Notes: generated by a model not told the origin, from the letters alone. A stretch of DNA of 34,041 nucleotides from an uncultured SAR86 cluster bacterium (GCA_902591565.1 CACJBC010000001.1:98717-132757); one strand, 5' to 3'; positions 14,610-23,245 are shown, counted from the first letter of the stretch. Program-made: numbers and translations.

Positions 14610-15149
14610 TTAGGCTCTAATTAGAACTTTTGTCCCAATATTTACTAAGTTAAATAGTTCAATCACATCATAATTGAACATCCTAATGCAGCCATGTGAT
14701 GCTTTTGTGCCTATTAGTCCCTCTTCGTGGGTTCCATGGATGTATATGTATCTTCGAAAAGAGTCAACATTTCCACCTTTGTTGAAACCTTCCTCTTCGC
14801 CGTCTAGCCACATTATTCTGGATGTAACATAGTCATTATCAGTATCTTCAAACTGATTAATTATAGCTGCTGATCTTTTAGTATTTATTCTTGAATTGAA
14901 TATAGTGTATAGCTCTGCTCCTTCACCAATCATCTCTTTAATAGAATGCTCTCCAAGTGGAGTTTTAAATGAATTTTCAATATTTCCCTCTCCATACTTA
15001 GATGAGGAGATTGGATAAGAAGCTTTTATTAAGCCGTTTTCTATCAAATATAGTCTTTGTTCAGATATATCAACTTCAATATGGACACTTTCAGCATATG
15101 TAATTACTGAGAACAGCAATAATGTTAATATTTTTTTCTTTGTGAGCAT
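14610..15149 (-). CDS. L,D-transpeptidase (YkuD domain), exported
   Basis: L,D-transpeptidases use a catalytic cysteine to make 3-3 peptidoglycan cross-links or to attach proteins to the wall. The 179-residue product has a signal peptide (MLTKKKILTLLLFSVITYAE, cut near residue 19), then the YkuD domain starting VDISEQRLYLIENG. The active site is HGTHEEGLIGTKASHGCIRM, with H138, H152 and C154. There is no LysM or other wall-binding domain, so it is a minimal enzyme. It is last in the miaB–phoH–ybeY–corC–lnt operon, overlapping the end of lnt by 25 nt. Some exported enzymes with this fold instead act as L,D-carboxypeptidases; sequence alone does not separate these. Confidence 0.9.
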   Translation of the reverse strand: MLTKKKILTLLLFSVITYAESVHIEVDISEQRLYLIENGLIKASYPISSSKYGEGNIENSFKTPLGEHSIKEMIGEGAELYTIFNSRINTKRSAAIINQFEDTDNDYVTSRIMWLDGEEEGFNKGGNVDSFRRYIYIHGTHEEGLIGTKASHGCIRMFNYDVIELFNLVNIGTKVLIRA

Positions 15150-16591
15150 AAATTAATTATAAACGATGTTAAAACAATGATTAAAGCCAAAATAAATGGA
15201 ATATAGTGTCCAAAAATATTATATAAACTTCGTTTAGAGGTGAAATTAATACCAGAGTTAATCACGCCAGAAATATTTTTATCAATTTTATCAACAATTG
15301 TTCCGTTATTAGTTATTATTGCTGAAATTCCATCATTAGTTGCTCTTATAATCCATTTATTATTTTCAATAGCTCTAATTCTTGTAATTGCTAGGTGCTG
15401 ATATGGACCCATTGATTTTCCAAACCAAGTATCATTACTAACATTAATTATAAAATTAGAACTAATATTGCTTTTTCTAACAGTATTTCCAAAAGCTACA
15501 TCAAAACAAATTAGTGGTGAGAAGTTTACCCCATCTACACTAGTGATTTGAATATTATCCTGAATACTGCTGCCATGAGCTACATTTGACATAGGCATAT
15601 CAAAAAAATCTATTATGCCTCTTAATGAGCTTGTGAAGGGTATATATTCACCAAATGGCACTAGATGTCTTTTATTATAGATTTCTTTGGTATTAACATT
15701 GATTAATGAATTAAAGAGAGATTTATCATTAATATTCCAGACACCCATAATAATTTCTTTATCTTTTTTATTAATTTTATTAATAAACTGGCTAAAGTCA
15801 TTCGAATTTAATGAATATGGAAGCTCTGCTTCAGGTAGCACAATTATTTGGGATTCTATAGATGTATCTTTTATCAGATCAAGAATGTTATTTTCAATAT
15901 AAGATTTATAACCATGATTATATTTTTGAAAGGGATCGGAGGAGGGTTGAATTATTGAAACGTAAAGATCGAATTCAGTTGTTTCGTTTTTATGAATTAT
16001 AGGAATAAATAATAACAAAGATCCAAAAAATATCTTATATCTATGCTCCCAGTAAATTGCTATTGAAGTTGCTATAAGATAAACAATGAAAGAGCCTCCT
16101 GTAACTCCAATAAGGGAATAAATTGAATGAAGTGGTGTATCAAGGAAAACAGTTCCTGGAATTAACCACGGAACCCCATTTAATAAATAATATCTTGATG
16201 ATTCAAATAAAATTAGGAGACTTGAAATAGATAAAATTTTTAAATGTTTAGACCCCGCCTTACTGCTAAATAATCTGCATTTTAGTGCTATTAAAGGCAA
16301 TCCAAAACATATTGTAAGGAATAAAGCTAATAGAAAAAAAATAACTAGAGATATTAATATACTTGTTTCTCCATAATAGTAAACACTTACTATTAGCCAT
16401 GACATTCCAAAACCCCAATGACCGATTGCCCAAGATATTAATTTCTTAAGTGTATCGGTATTTTCAAATAATATAGATCTTATTAAGTATGCATATGATA
16501 CTAATATCAGTGGCTTGATGGAGAAGGGTGCAAATGCAAATATTCCAATAAGCCCAAACACGAATGCAGTGAAATAATTCTTAAGGGTCAT
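15125..16591 (-). CDS. lnt: Apolipoprotein N-acyltransferase
   Basis: Lnt adds the third acyl chain to the N-terminal cysteine of lipoproteins in the inner membrane, needed for release to the outer membrane by LolCDE. The 488-residue protein begins with a block of membrane helices (residues about 8–200) and then a nitrilase-type periplasmic domain. The catalytic triad is E254 (VLPEAELPY), K308 (NKRHLVPFGEY) and C362 (SPLICFDVAFG); NVSNDTWFG follows at about 383. A last helix (FILALIIVLTSFIINL) closes the chain. Its start shares one base with the corC stop (TAATG). A likely client, the LptM lipoprotein, is encoded at the right end of the window. Confidence 0.95.
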   Translation of the reverse strand: MTLKNYFTAFVFGLIGIFAFAPFSIKPLILVSYAYLIRSILFENTDTLKKLISWAIGHWGFGMSWLIVSVYYYGETSILISLVIFFLLALFLTICFGLPLIALKCRLFSSKAGSKHLKILSISSLLILFESSRYYLLNGVPWLIPGTVFLDTPLHSIYSLIGVTGGSFIVYLIATSIAIYWEHRYKIFFGSLLLFIPIIHKNETTEFDLYVSIIQPSSDPFQKYNHGYKSYIENNILDLIKDTSIESQIIVLPEAELPYSLNSNDFSQFINKINKKDKEIIMGVWNINDKSLFNSLINVNTKEIYNKRHLVPFGEYIPFTSSLRGIIDFFDMPMSNVAHGSSIQDNIQITSVDGVNFSPLICFDVAFGNTVRKSNISSNFIINVSNDTWFGKSMGPYQHLAITRIRAIENNKWIIRATNDGISAIITNNGTIVDKIDKNISGVINSGINFTSKRSLYNIFGHYIPFILALIIVLTSFIINLCSQRKKY

Positions 16592-17445
16592 TAAGATTTT
16601 GTTATCTGAACTTTATCTATTTTTCTGCCATCAGCATGGGTGACTTTGATGGAAAGATTTTCAATTTTTATAACGTCACCTTTTTTTGGAAGCACCCCCA
16701 ATTCACTAATAATAAATCCGCCTAATGTTTCTGCATCTATCTCTAATGGATCTATATTTAGATTAAAAAACTCTGTGAAGTCTTCAACTTCAACCTTAGC
16801 ATCTGCTGTATAGATATTTTGTGATATTTTAATTATTTCTTCTTCATCAATATCATGCTCGTCTTCAATTTCACCCACTAACTCCTCAAGAATGTCCTCA
16901 ATGGTAACTAGTCCCGATATAGTTCCATATTCATCGATGACAACAGCAAGATGTGATCTATCCTTCTTGAACTCTTCTAGCAATGAATCAGCTTTTTTAG
17001 TTTCAGGTACTACATTTGCTTCTCGCAGCATTTCAGACAAGCTAAATTCTGCAATTCCACCATAAATTTTCGGTAACATGTCTTTTGCAAGCAAAATACC
17101 TTTTACCTCATCCCTTTCCTGCCCTAATACTGGATATCTAGAATGACCAGACGCAATGATCTTTTCTATAATGGCGTTAATATCTTCATTAATCCCAAAT
17201 GTCACCATATCAACTTTAGGAACCATTATTTCCTTGACTGTTGTATTACCAAGTCTTATCGCTTTATTGGCAATTGATTCTGCCTCTTTATCAATGATGT
17301 TAAGGTCAACAGCATCTTTAAGAAAGTCAGTGACTTCAGAAACATGTTGAGTCTTAATAAAAAATGGATTTCTAAAGAATTTTTTTATCTTTGATAAAAT
17401 TCCCGAAGGAGGGTGACTGTCGTCGCTATCTAAATTTTGATTCAT
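16591..17445 (-). CDS. corC: CorC/YbeX-type CBS-domain protein
   Basis: A 284-residue protein with two CBS domains (about 65–185: VKEIMVPKVDMVTFG and SHLAVVIDEYGTISGLVTIEDIL) and a C-terminal CorC_HlyC transporter-associated domain (about 200–284: DAETLGGFIISELGVLPKKG). E. coli CorC/YbeX has been linked to magnesium and cobalt efflux and to ribosome metabolism under heat. It lacks the DUF21 membrane domain, so it is the short soluble type. It sits between ybeY and lnt as in most gammaproteobacteria; its start lies directly beside the ybeY stop. The biochemical role of the family is still not settled. Confidence 0.92.
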   Translation of the reverse strand: MNQNLDSDDSHPPSGILSKIKKFFRNPFFIKTQHVSEVTDFLKDAVDLNIIDKEAESIANKAIRLGNTTVKEIMVPKVDMVTFGINEDINAIIEKIIASGHSRYPVLGQERDEVKGILLAKDMLPKIYGGIAEFSLSEMLREANVVPETKKADSLLEEFKKDRSHLAVVIDEYGTISGLVTIEDILEELVGEIEDEHDIDEEEIIKISQNIYTADAKVEVEDFTEFFNLNIDPLEIDAETLGGFIISELGVLPKKGDVIKIENLSIKVTHADGRKIDKVQITKS

Positions 17446-17892
17446 TTAATATGGATTACTAATATTTATTTTTTTTAAAGTTTGTATTTCTTTGTTTTCC
17501 ATGATCACAGCGCTTTCATTATTTTCATGATCATATCCAAGTATATGATATACACCATGGGCCAACATGTGAATAATATGATCATCAAAAGTTTTTCCTT
17601 CTTTTTTAGCTTCTGCTTTCACATATTCAACACTGATTGCAATATCGCCGATATTTTTTGTTTGTTTTACTGAAATATCATCATTGGGAAAAGATAATAC
17701 ATTTGTAGTTTTATCTTTTTGACGAAATTGCATATTTAATTTTCTCATTTCCTTATCATTCAATAAGCGAAGGTTTATAACACAATCAGACATCTTCTCT
17801 TGGTCGAGAATTATAGACACAATCTTATTTAATTTATTATTGAGGGGCTTTTCAACATCAATGCCCTCATCTAGGGAAATTATTAAGCTCAC
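17446..17892 (-). CDS. ybeY: Endoribonuclease YbeY
   Basis: YbeY is a zinc-dependent single-strand endoribonuclease acting in 16S rRNA 3'-end maturation and ribosome quality control. The 148-residue protein shows the metal-binding signature HMLAHGVYHILGYDHEN (HGxxHxxGxDH) near residue 113 and the substrate-site region NVLSFPND near residue 64. Translation begins at a GTG that overlaps the phoH TGA by four bases (GTGA), implying coupled translation. Position between phoH/ybeZ and corC/ybeX is the usual one. Confidence 0.95.
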   Translation of the reverse strand: MSLIISLDEGIDVEKPLNNKLNKIVSIILDQEKMSDCVINLRLLNDKEMRKLNMQFRQKDKTTNVLSFPNDDISVKQTKNIGDIAISVEYVKAEAKKEGKTFDDHIIHMLAHGVYHILGYDHENNESAVIMENKEIQTLKKINISNPY

Positions 17893-18872
17893 TTGTTTAT
17901 ATTTAATTCAAATTTTTTATATGCATCAATGATTTTTTTGACAAGAGGGTGTCTCACTACATCATTTGAAGAAAATTGAGTAATACCAATACCATCTGTT
18001 TCCTTCAATACATGAATAACATGATCAAGGCCTGAAGTAATGTGTTTAGGTAAATCAATTTGAGTTAAGTCGCCATTAATAACTGCTTGTGAGCCAAAAC
18101 CTATTCTTGTTAAGACCATCTTCATTTGTTCAACAGTTGTGTTTTGACTTTCATCCATAATGATAAAAGAGTTGTTAAGTGTTCGTCCTCTAAGATAAGC
18201 AAGGGGAGCAACTTCTATTACTTCTTTTTCAATTAACTTAGTGGTTTTTTCTATGCCTAACATCTCATACAATCCGTCATATAGAGGTCTAAGATAAGGA
18301 TCAACTTTTTGTGAGAGATCACCGGGTAAAAAACCAAGCTTCTCACCAGCTTCTACCGCTGGTCTAATTAATACAATGCGTTGAACTTTGTCACTAAGAA
18401 GAGCTTCTACAGCTGCTGCCACAGCTATATAGGTTTTACCAGTTCCAGCATCACCGATGCCAATGTTTATCTCATATTTATTTATATTTTTAATATAGTC
18501 CTGCTGATTACCTCCTCTTGGTCTGACAATTTTTTTTGGTGTTCGTATTTGAATATCTGTATCAATAACCTCAGCTTTTTTTGATAGGCTCAAATTTAAG
18601 TGCGATTGAATTGTTAAATGAACCGCTTCTTTACTAATTTCAATATTTTTCTTTGTTAAATTATATAAATCTAATATCGCATCAGATGCGTGTTTAATAT
18701 CTTTTTCGTTACCTGTTATTTTTACTTCATCACCCTTATGAAAAATTTTTACTGAAAAACTTTTTTCTATCAGTTTTAAATTACCATTAAGCTCTCCAAC
18801 AAATAGAGCTATTCTTTCTGCGTTAGATGGTTTTAGAGAGATGTTTTTTAAAGCGGTTTGAGTTTCTTGCAT
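17889..18872 (-). CDS. phoH: PhoH-like ATPase (YbeZ)
   Basis: A 327-residue PhoH family ATPase thought to act with YbeY in rRNA processing. An N-terminal KH-like region (about 10–90) precedes the P-loop domain. Walker A is GIGDAGTGKTYIA near residue 140 and Walker B is SFIIMDESQNTT near 237; GDLTQIDLP near 270 is another conserved block. It follows miaB by 6 nt and overlaps ybeY, matching the miaB–ybeZ–ybeY–ybeX–lnt order of E. coli. The exact nucleotide-driven activity of the family is not established. Confidence 0.94.
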   Translation of the reverse strand: MQETQTALKNISLKPSNAERIALFVGELNGNLKLIEKSFSVKIFHKGDEVKITGNEKDIKHASDAILDLYNLTKKNIEISKEAVHLTIQSHLNLSLSKKAEVIDTDIQIRTPKKIVRPRGGNQQDYIKNINKYEINIGIGDAGTGKTYIAVAAAVEALLSDKVQRIVLIRPAVEAGEKLGFLPGDLSQKVDPYLRPLYDGLYEMLGIEKTTKLIEKEVIEVAPLAYLRGRTLNNSFIIMDESQNTTVEQMKMVLTRIGFGSQAVINGDLTQIDLPKHITSGLDHVIHVLKETDGIGITQFSSNDVVRHPLVKKIIDAYKKFELNINK

Positions 18873-18878
18873 TAATTT

Positions 18879-20219
18879 TTAAATTTTACCTCTTGGATTA
18901 TGCAAAGTGCCTAATAAAGAATAGGATAATGCCTCTGTAATCTCTATGTCTACTAGTTTTCCTATAAAACCTATATTTTCAAGATCAAAATTTACAACTC
19001 TATTACATTCTGTTCTTGCCTGGAGTTGATCTGATCTTTTTTTTGCAATGCCGGTTACAAGACATCTTTGAATGCTGCCAACCATACTCTTGCTATGATT
19101 TCTATGAAAATGGTTCAGTCTATCTTGAAGTGTATTAAGGCGTTCTTTCTTTTCTTCTAATGGGGTCATATCCTCTAATTTAGAGGCAGGGGTTCCAGGT
19201 CTCTTGGAATAAATAAAGCTAAAAGATGAATCAAATTCTATCTCATTAACCAGATCCATGGTCTCCATAAAATCATCATGAGATTCACCAGGAAACCCTA
19301 CAATAAAATCAGATGAAACCCTAAGGTCTGGTCTGAAAGATTTAATTCTTTGAACTGCATCATGGAATATATCTATTGTGTAATTTCTTTTCATCTTCTC
19401 TAGAATTTTATTTGATCCTGATTGCACCGGTAAGTGAAGTTGACTCACCAATTGAGGTATATATTGATATGCCTCAATTAAATCATCCGTCATATCTAAT
19501 GGATGAGAAGTTGTATATCTAATTCTTTCGATACCATCAATGTGACTTGTTATCTCTATAAGATCTGACAACCTTAAAATTCTATCCTTATATGGCATTT
19601 TGTATGAATTTACATTTTGTCCTAGAAATGTGATTTCACATACTCCCTGCTCAGCAAGGCGAGCAACCTCATCAAAAATTTGCTCAGGTTTTCTACTGAC
19701 CTCATCACCCCTGGTGTAGGGAACAACGCAAAAAGAGCAATATTTTGAACACCCTTCCATAATAGCAACATAACTTGAAGGACCTCCTATAGTTGGTTTT
19801 GGTAAAGAATCAAATTTTTCCTCAATCGGAAAAGTTATATCAATTGCTTTGATGCCCTTGTTAGGGTCAATGTCCAATAAATCAGAAACTCTATGAAGGG
19901 TTTGAGGGCCATATATAAGATCAACATAGGGAGCGCGTTTTTTTATATTGCTACCTTCTTGAGTTGCAACACATCCACCAACGCCTATTTTTAAGTTTGG
20001 ATTTTTCTCTTTAAGCTTATTGAGCCTTCCAAGTTCTGAATAAACTTTTGATTCAGCCTTATCTCTTATAGAGCATGTGTTAAGGAGAATGATGTCTGCA
20101 TCTTTGACATCATTTGTTAGTTCTACTCCTTTTTTTTCTTTTAAAATATCTACGGTCTTGTCCGAATCATATTCGTTCATTTGACAGCCATAGGTTTTAA
20201 TATAAAGTTTCGTACCCAT
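18879..20219 (-). CDS. miaB: tRNA-2-methylthio-N6-dimethylallyladenosine synthase MiaB
   Basis: MiaB is a radical-SAM enzyme that adds a methylthio group to i6A37 of tRNAs reading UNN codons. The 446-residue length is typical. The N-terminal UPF0004 domain carries the cluster cysteines in TYGCQMNEYDS, LNTCSIRDKA and GVGGCVATQEG. The radical-SAM CxxxCxxC motif is EGCSKYCSFCVVPYTRG near residue 157. A C-terminal TRAM domain (about 375–440) binds tRNA. It heads the five-gene ribosome/envelope operon. Its ATG lies only 13 bp from the ATG of the divergent DUF1820 gene, so each promoter must overlap the other gene. Confidence 0.97.
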   Translation of the reverse strand: MGTKLYIKTYGCQMNEYDSDKTVDILKEKKGVELTNDVKDADIILLNTCSIRDKAESKVYSELGRLNKLKEKNPNLKIGVGGCVATQEGSNIKKRAPYVDLIYGPQTLHRVSDLLDIDPNKGIKAIDITFPIEEKFDSLPKPTIGGPSSYVAIMEGCSKYCSFCVVPYTRGDEVSRKPEQIFDEVARLAEQGVCEITFLGQNVNSYKMPYKDRILRLSDLIEITSHIDGIERIRYTTSHPLDMTDDLIEAYQYIPQLVSQLHLPVQSGSNKILEKMKRNYTIDIFHDAVQRIKSFRPDLRVSSDFIVGFPGESHDDFMETMDLVNEIEFDSSFSFIYSKRPGTPASKLEDMTPLEEKKERLNTLQDRLNHFHRNHSKSMVGSIQRCLVTGIAKKRSDQLQARTECNRVVNFDLENIGFIGKLVDIEITEALSYSLLGTLHNPRGKI

Positions 20220-20224
20220 ATAAT
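20219..20224 (+). promoter_or_regulatory. Perfect -10 box overlapping the miaB start codon, reading into the DUF1820 gene
   Basis: TATAAT at 20219–20224 shares its first base with the miaB start codon (CAT on this strand) and ends 8 nt before the DUF1820 ATG. Transcription would begin at or within two bases of that ATG. A consensus TTGACA exists at 20181–20186 but is too far away (32 bp) to serve this box. Confidence 0.4.
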
Positions 20225-20232
20225 TAAGTATT

Positions 20233-20559
20233 ATGAAATCTAAAAGCGTTTACAAGATAATTTTCATGCAACTTGGTGAAATATATGAAGTTTTTGCCAA
20301 ACAAATTTTTCAAAGTGATATGTACGGTTTCATTGAGGTTGAGAATTATATATTCAATAAAGATAAACAACTAGTTGTAGATCCATCATCAGAAAAACTT
20401 AAAAATGAATTTTCAGATGTTCAAAGAAGTTATATTCCTATAAATGCAATTATAAGAATAGATGAAGTAAAAGAGACTGGGGAAGCTAAGATAAAAGAAA
20501 ACAAAGGACAGGTAAGTCCGTTTCCATTAAACATACAGCCTTTAAATAAAAAAGATTAA
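20233..20559 (+). CDS. DUF1820 family protein
   Basis: A 108-residue cytoplasmic protein matching the DUF1820 pattern: SVYKIIFMQLGEIYEVFAKQ at the start, SDMYGFIEVENYIF, then VVDPSSEKLKNEFSDVQ, YIPINAIIRIDEV and a closing VSPFPLNIQP. The family is widespread in gamma- and betaproteobacteria and often lies beside miaB or similar RNA-modification genes. Its function is unknown; the alternating beta-strand pattern suggests a small compact fold without catalytic signature. It has no Shine-Dalgarno, and its predicted transcript is leaderless. It ends directly against orn. Confidence 0.83.
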   Translation: MKSKSVYKIIFMQLGEIYEVFAKQIFQSDMYGFIEVENYIFNKDKQLVVDPSSEKLKNEFSDVQRSYIPINAIIRIDEVKETGEAKIKENKGQVSPFPLNIQPLNKKD

Positions 20560-21111
20560 TTAGACCTCTGGTAGAAAAAGATTTTTATAAAATTTCAATT
20601 CTGCAACAGACTCTTTAATATCGCCCAGAGCTCTATGAGATCCTTCCTTCTCATATACTTGAGCCTCATTCATCCATCTAACTGCAGCTTCCTTAAAAGA
20701 AGATACATCTATGTGTCTATAATTAAAATAAGATTCCAATCTGGGCATATATTTAGCCAAGAACCTTCTGTCGTGTGAAACTGTGTTTCCGCACATTGGT
20801 GATTGATTCGGGCCAACGTATTTTGAAACAAAATCTAATGTCTCTATTTCAGCCATCTGTTCAGTAATAGAACTTTTCTTTACTGCATCTATCAGCCCAG
20901 ATGATCCATGTTGGTTCTGATTCCATTCGTCCATTTGGTCTAGCAATGAGGTTTGTTGAGTTATTATCAAATTTGGTCCCTCAGCTAAAATATTAAGTTG
21001 AGAGTCTGTAATTAATGTAGCTATTTCTATGATTCTTTCTTTTTCAGGATCCAAGCCGGTCATCTCTAGGTCAAGCCAGACTAAATTATCTTTTGATTGT
21101 AAGCTCTTCAT
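20560..21111 (-). CDS. orn: Oligoribonuclease
   Basis: Orn degrades two-residue RNA fragments (including pGpG from c-di-GMP turnover) to mononucleotides, the last step of RNA decay. The 183-residue length matches the family. DEDDh exonuclease residues are visible: LVWLDLEMTGLDP (Asp and Glu), the MCGNTVSHDRRFLAKYMP block with its Asp, and HRALGDIKESVAEL with the final His and Asp. CGNTVSHDRRF differs a little from the usual CGNSIGQDRRF but keeps the aspartate. It is divergent from rsgA with 41 bp between starts and convergent with the DUF1820 gene at zero spacing. Confidence 0.96.
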   Translation of the reverse strand: MKSLQSKDNLVWLDLEMTGLDPEKERIIEIATLITDSQLNILAEGPNLIITQQTSLLDQMDEWNQNQHGSSGLIDAVKKSSITEQMAEIETLDFVSKYVGPNQSPMCGNTVSHDRRFLAKYMPRLESYFNYRHIDVSSFKEAAVRWMNEAQVYEKEGSHRALGDIKESVAELKFYKNLFLPEV

Positions 21112-21152
21112 AACTTTTTATATTTCTTCCTTTAGTGTATTTTGTGCTTATT

Positions 21153-22025
21153 ATGCAAAAAGTTCAAACTGGTTTAGTAATCGAATTTTACTCAAATAGC
21201 TGTTTGGTTCGTACAGACGAAAAAGACATCCCGTGTATTGGGATAAGAGATATTATTGTTGGGGACATAGTTAAGATTGAAATATTACAAGATAGCAAAG
21301 AGACTAAGGGAGTAATTTTATCTAGAGAAGGTAGGAAATCGCTTTTGCAAAAAAAGGACGGACTAAAATACAGAAATATAGCTGCCAACCTTAGTCATGT
21401 TGGCATATTAGTAACACCAAAACCCAAAACCACTGCTGAATTTATTGATAAATGGATTTTAACTTCATTATTATCAGATATAGAGCCTTTTATTATTTGT
21501 AATAAATCAGATCTTAGTCATGAGGATGCTTATTTGGAGCAGATAAATCTATATAAAAGCCTTGATATTCAAACCTTTAGTATTTCTGCAAAAGAAAACA
21601 CAAACATAGTTCTTCTTCAAAATTATTTGAAAGACAAATGTGCTCTATTTGTTGGCAACTCTGGTGCAGGAAAATCGACTCTTACTTCATTAATTACAGG
21701 TAAGGAAATCAAAACAAACATGCTTTCAAATAACCAAGGAGTTCATACAACATCTATCTCTACGCTATATCAAGTTAATACAAGTACTCAAATTATTGAT
21801 TCTCCAGGAGTTAGAGACCTCCCTATATCTGGATGGAAAACAAGTCAAATTATTGATGGTTTTAAAGAAATATATGCATCTTCAAAAGAATGCGAGTTTA
21901 ATGACTGCAATCATATAAATAATAAAGGTTGTAATGTCATAAAAAAACTTAATGATGGTGAAATTAGTCAAAGTAGATACAATAATTTCATTAAGTTTAG
22001 AGATAGCGTACTTAACGATGAATAA
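21153..22025 (+). CDS. rsgA: Ribosome small subunit-dependent GTPase RsgA
   Basis: RsgA is a circularly permuted GTPase that checks late 30S subunit maturation. The 290-residue protein has an N-terminal OB fold (QTGLVIEFYSNSCLVRT), then permuted G motifs in the order G4 (CNKSDL near 121), G1 (GNSGAGKST near 173) and G3 (DSPGVRDL near 221), and a C-terminal zinc site (CEFNDCNHINNKGC). I chose the ATG at 21153; a GTG at 21135 would add six residues upstream of the usual family start. Orn beside RsgA is a common gammaproteobacterial pairing. It overlaps ubiE by 8 nt, joining it to the ubiquinone–Tat operon. Confidence 0.95.
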   Translation: MQKVQTGLVIEFYSNSCLVRTDEKDIPCIGIRDIIVGDIVKIEILQDSKETKGVILSREGRKSLLQKKDGLKYRNIAANLSHVGILVTPKPKTTAEFIDKWILTSLLSDIEPFIICNKSDLSHEDAYLEQINLYKSLDIQTFSISAKENTNIVLLQNYLKDKCALFVGNSGAGKSTLTSLITGKEIKTNMLSNNQGVHTTSISTLYQVNTSTQIIDSPGVRDLPISGWKTSQIIDGFKEIYASSKECEFNDCNHINNKGCNVIKKLNDGEISQSRYNNFIKFRDSVLNDE

Positions 22026-22758
22026 AAAAACTCATTTTGGTTACAAAGAGATAGACGAAAAAGATAAAAGCTCCCATGTTGGAGAGGTTTTTTCTTCTGT
22101 TGCAGAAAATTACGACATTATGAATGATGCTATGTCTTTTGGCATGCATAGGTTGTGGAAAATGATTCTTGTTGAACTCGCTGCTATTTCAGATAGAGAC
22201 AAGGTTCTAGATATTGCAAGTGGTACTGGGGATATTGCAAAACTAATTTCTAAAGACTTTCCTAATGCTGAGATTTACATGACAGATATTAACATGGACA
22301 TGCTCTCAGAGGGCAGAGATAGAGCAATTAATGAAAGCTTTTATGCTAATTGTCATTTTTGTCAACTCAGTGGAGAAGAAATCCCATTTGATGACGATGC
22401 TTTTGATGTAATTACAATTGGATTTGGTTTGAGGAATTTTACTAATAAAGATAAAGGTCTCAAAGAAATGAGAAGATGTCTTAAAAAAAATGGCAGACTG
22501 CTTGTTCTAGAATTTTCTAAACCTATAAATCCTATTTTTTCTAAAGTCTATGACTGGTATTCATTCAATATTCTTCCTAAGCTTGGTTCTGTGCTTGCAA
22601 ATGACTCCGATAGCTATCAATACCTAGCAGAATCTATTCGCATGCATCCTGATCAAGAAACATTAAAATCAATGATAATAGAAGCTGGATTCAGTAATTG
22701 TAAATTTTATAATCTACTTAATGGTGTTGTTTCGATACATGTGGCATATAAGGAATAA
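22018..22758 (+). CDS. ubiE: Ubiquinone/menaquinone C-methyltransferase UbiE
   Basis: UbiE is the SAM-dependent C-methyltransferase acting on 2-polyprenyl-6-methoxybenzoquinol in ubiquinone synthesis. The 246-residue protein has the family signatures YDIMNDAMSFGMHRLWK near residue 40, the SAM-binding VLDIASGTGDIAKLI near 62, GFGLRNFTNKDKGLKEM near 140 and YLAESIRMHPDQE near 202. The ATG at 22018 fits the family start (a longer open frame upstream runs inside rsgA). First gene of the conserved ubiE–ubiJ–ubiB block. Confidence 0.96.
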   Translation: MNKKTHFGYKEIDEKDKSSHVGEVFSSVAENYDIMNDAMSFGMHRLWKMILVELAAISDRDKVLDIASGTGDIAKLISKDFPNAEIYMTDINMDMLSEGRDRAINESFYANCHFCQLSGEEIPFDDDAFDVITIGFGLRNFTNKDKGLKEMRRCLKKNGRLLVLEFSKPINPIFSKVYDWYSFNILPKLGSVLANDSDSYQYLAESIRMHPDQETLKSMIIEAGFSNCKFYNLLNGVVSIHVAYKE

Positions 22759-22759
22759 C

Positions 22760-23245
22760 TTGTTAAAAATAATAAATAACGTCATAAATGACATTGAAAA
22801 TGCCTCTCCAGTTGCACGAGATAAGCTGCTAAAAATTTATCCAATAAACTTTCTGTTATCTTTAGAGGGTCACAAAAATATTTACTTTAATCTTGATAAA
22901 AACAACAAGAACATTTCTTTTGAAAAAACTGTAAATATAGATTTTGAAATACGATCTTCAATTAAAGAAATGCTTGATTTAATTTTTTCAAAAAAAGTTA
23001 AAAAAGAAATTATCTATGGCGATAATGAGAAAGCAATTTTAATGATCAATGCAATCCTAAAGTCTGATATTGATATTGTATTTTTAATAGATAAGTATTT
23101 CGGAAATATGCCTGCTGTTTTGGCTTATCTTGCAAAAGAAAAATTATTTACTACAAACCAGTATAATAAAAAAAATGAGCTTCATTCTAAACTGAGAGAT
23201 CTATCTATAAGACTTGATAGACTTGAGGCTGTTAATAATTTATGA
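22760..23245 (+). CDS. ubiJ: Ubiquinone biosynthesis accessory factor UbiJ
   Basis: UbiJ is a lipid-binding SCP2-domain protein that scaffolds the soluble Ubi complex. The gene lies exactly between ubiE and ubiB. The product has an N-terminal SCP2-like region and a C-terminal coiled segment (LHSKLRDLSIRLDRLEAVNN), the usual UbiJ ending. Sequence conservation is low, so the call leans on position and layout. I prefer the TTG at 22760, two bases after the ubiE stop, with AAGGA five bases upstream, giving 161 residues. In-frame ATGs at 22739 and 22721 lie inside ubiE and would add 7 or 13 residues. It overlaps ubiB by ATGA. Confidence 0.8.
   Translation: MLKIINNVINDIENASPVARDKLLKIYPINFLLSLEGHKNIYFNLDKNNKNISFEKTVNIDFEIRSSIKEMLDLIFSKKVKKEIIYGDNEKAILMINAILKSDIDIVFLIDKYFGNMPAVLAYLAKEKLFTTNQYNKKNELHSKLRDLSIRLDRLEAVNNL

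Noticed and set aside
20181-20206. TTGACA / TATAAA promoter inside miaB
   Set aside because: The spacer is only 14 bp, too short for good sigma-70 function; the TATAAT at 20219–20224 is a better candidate.
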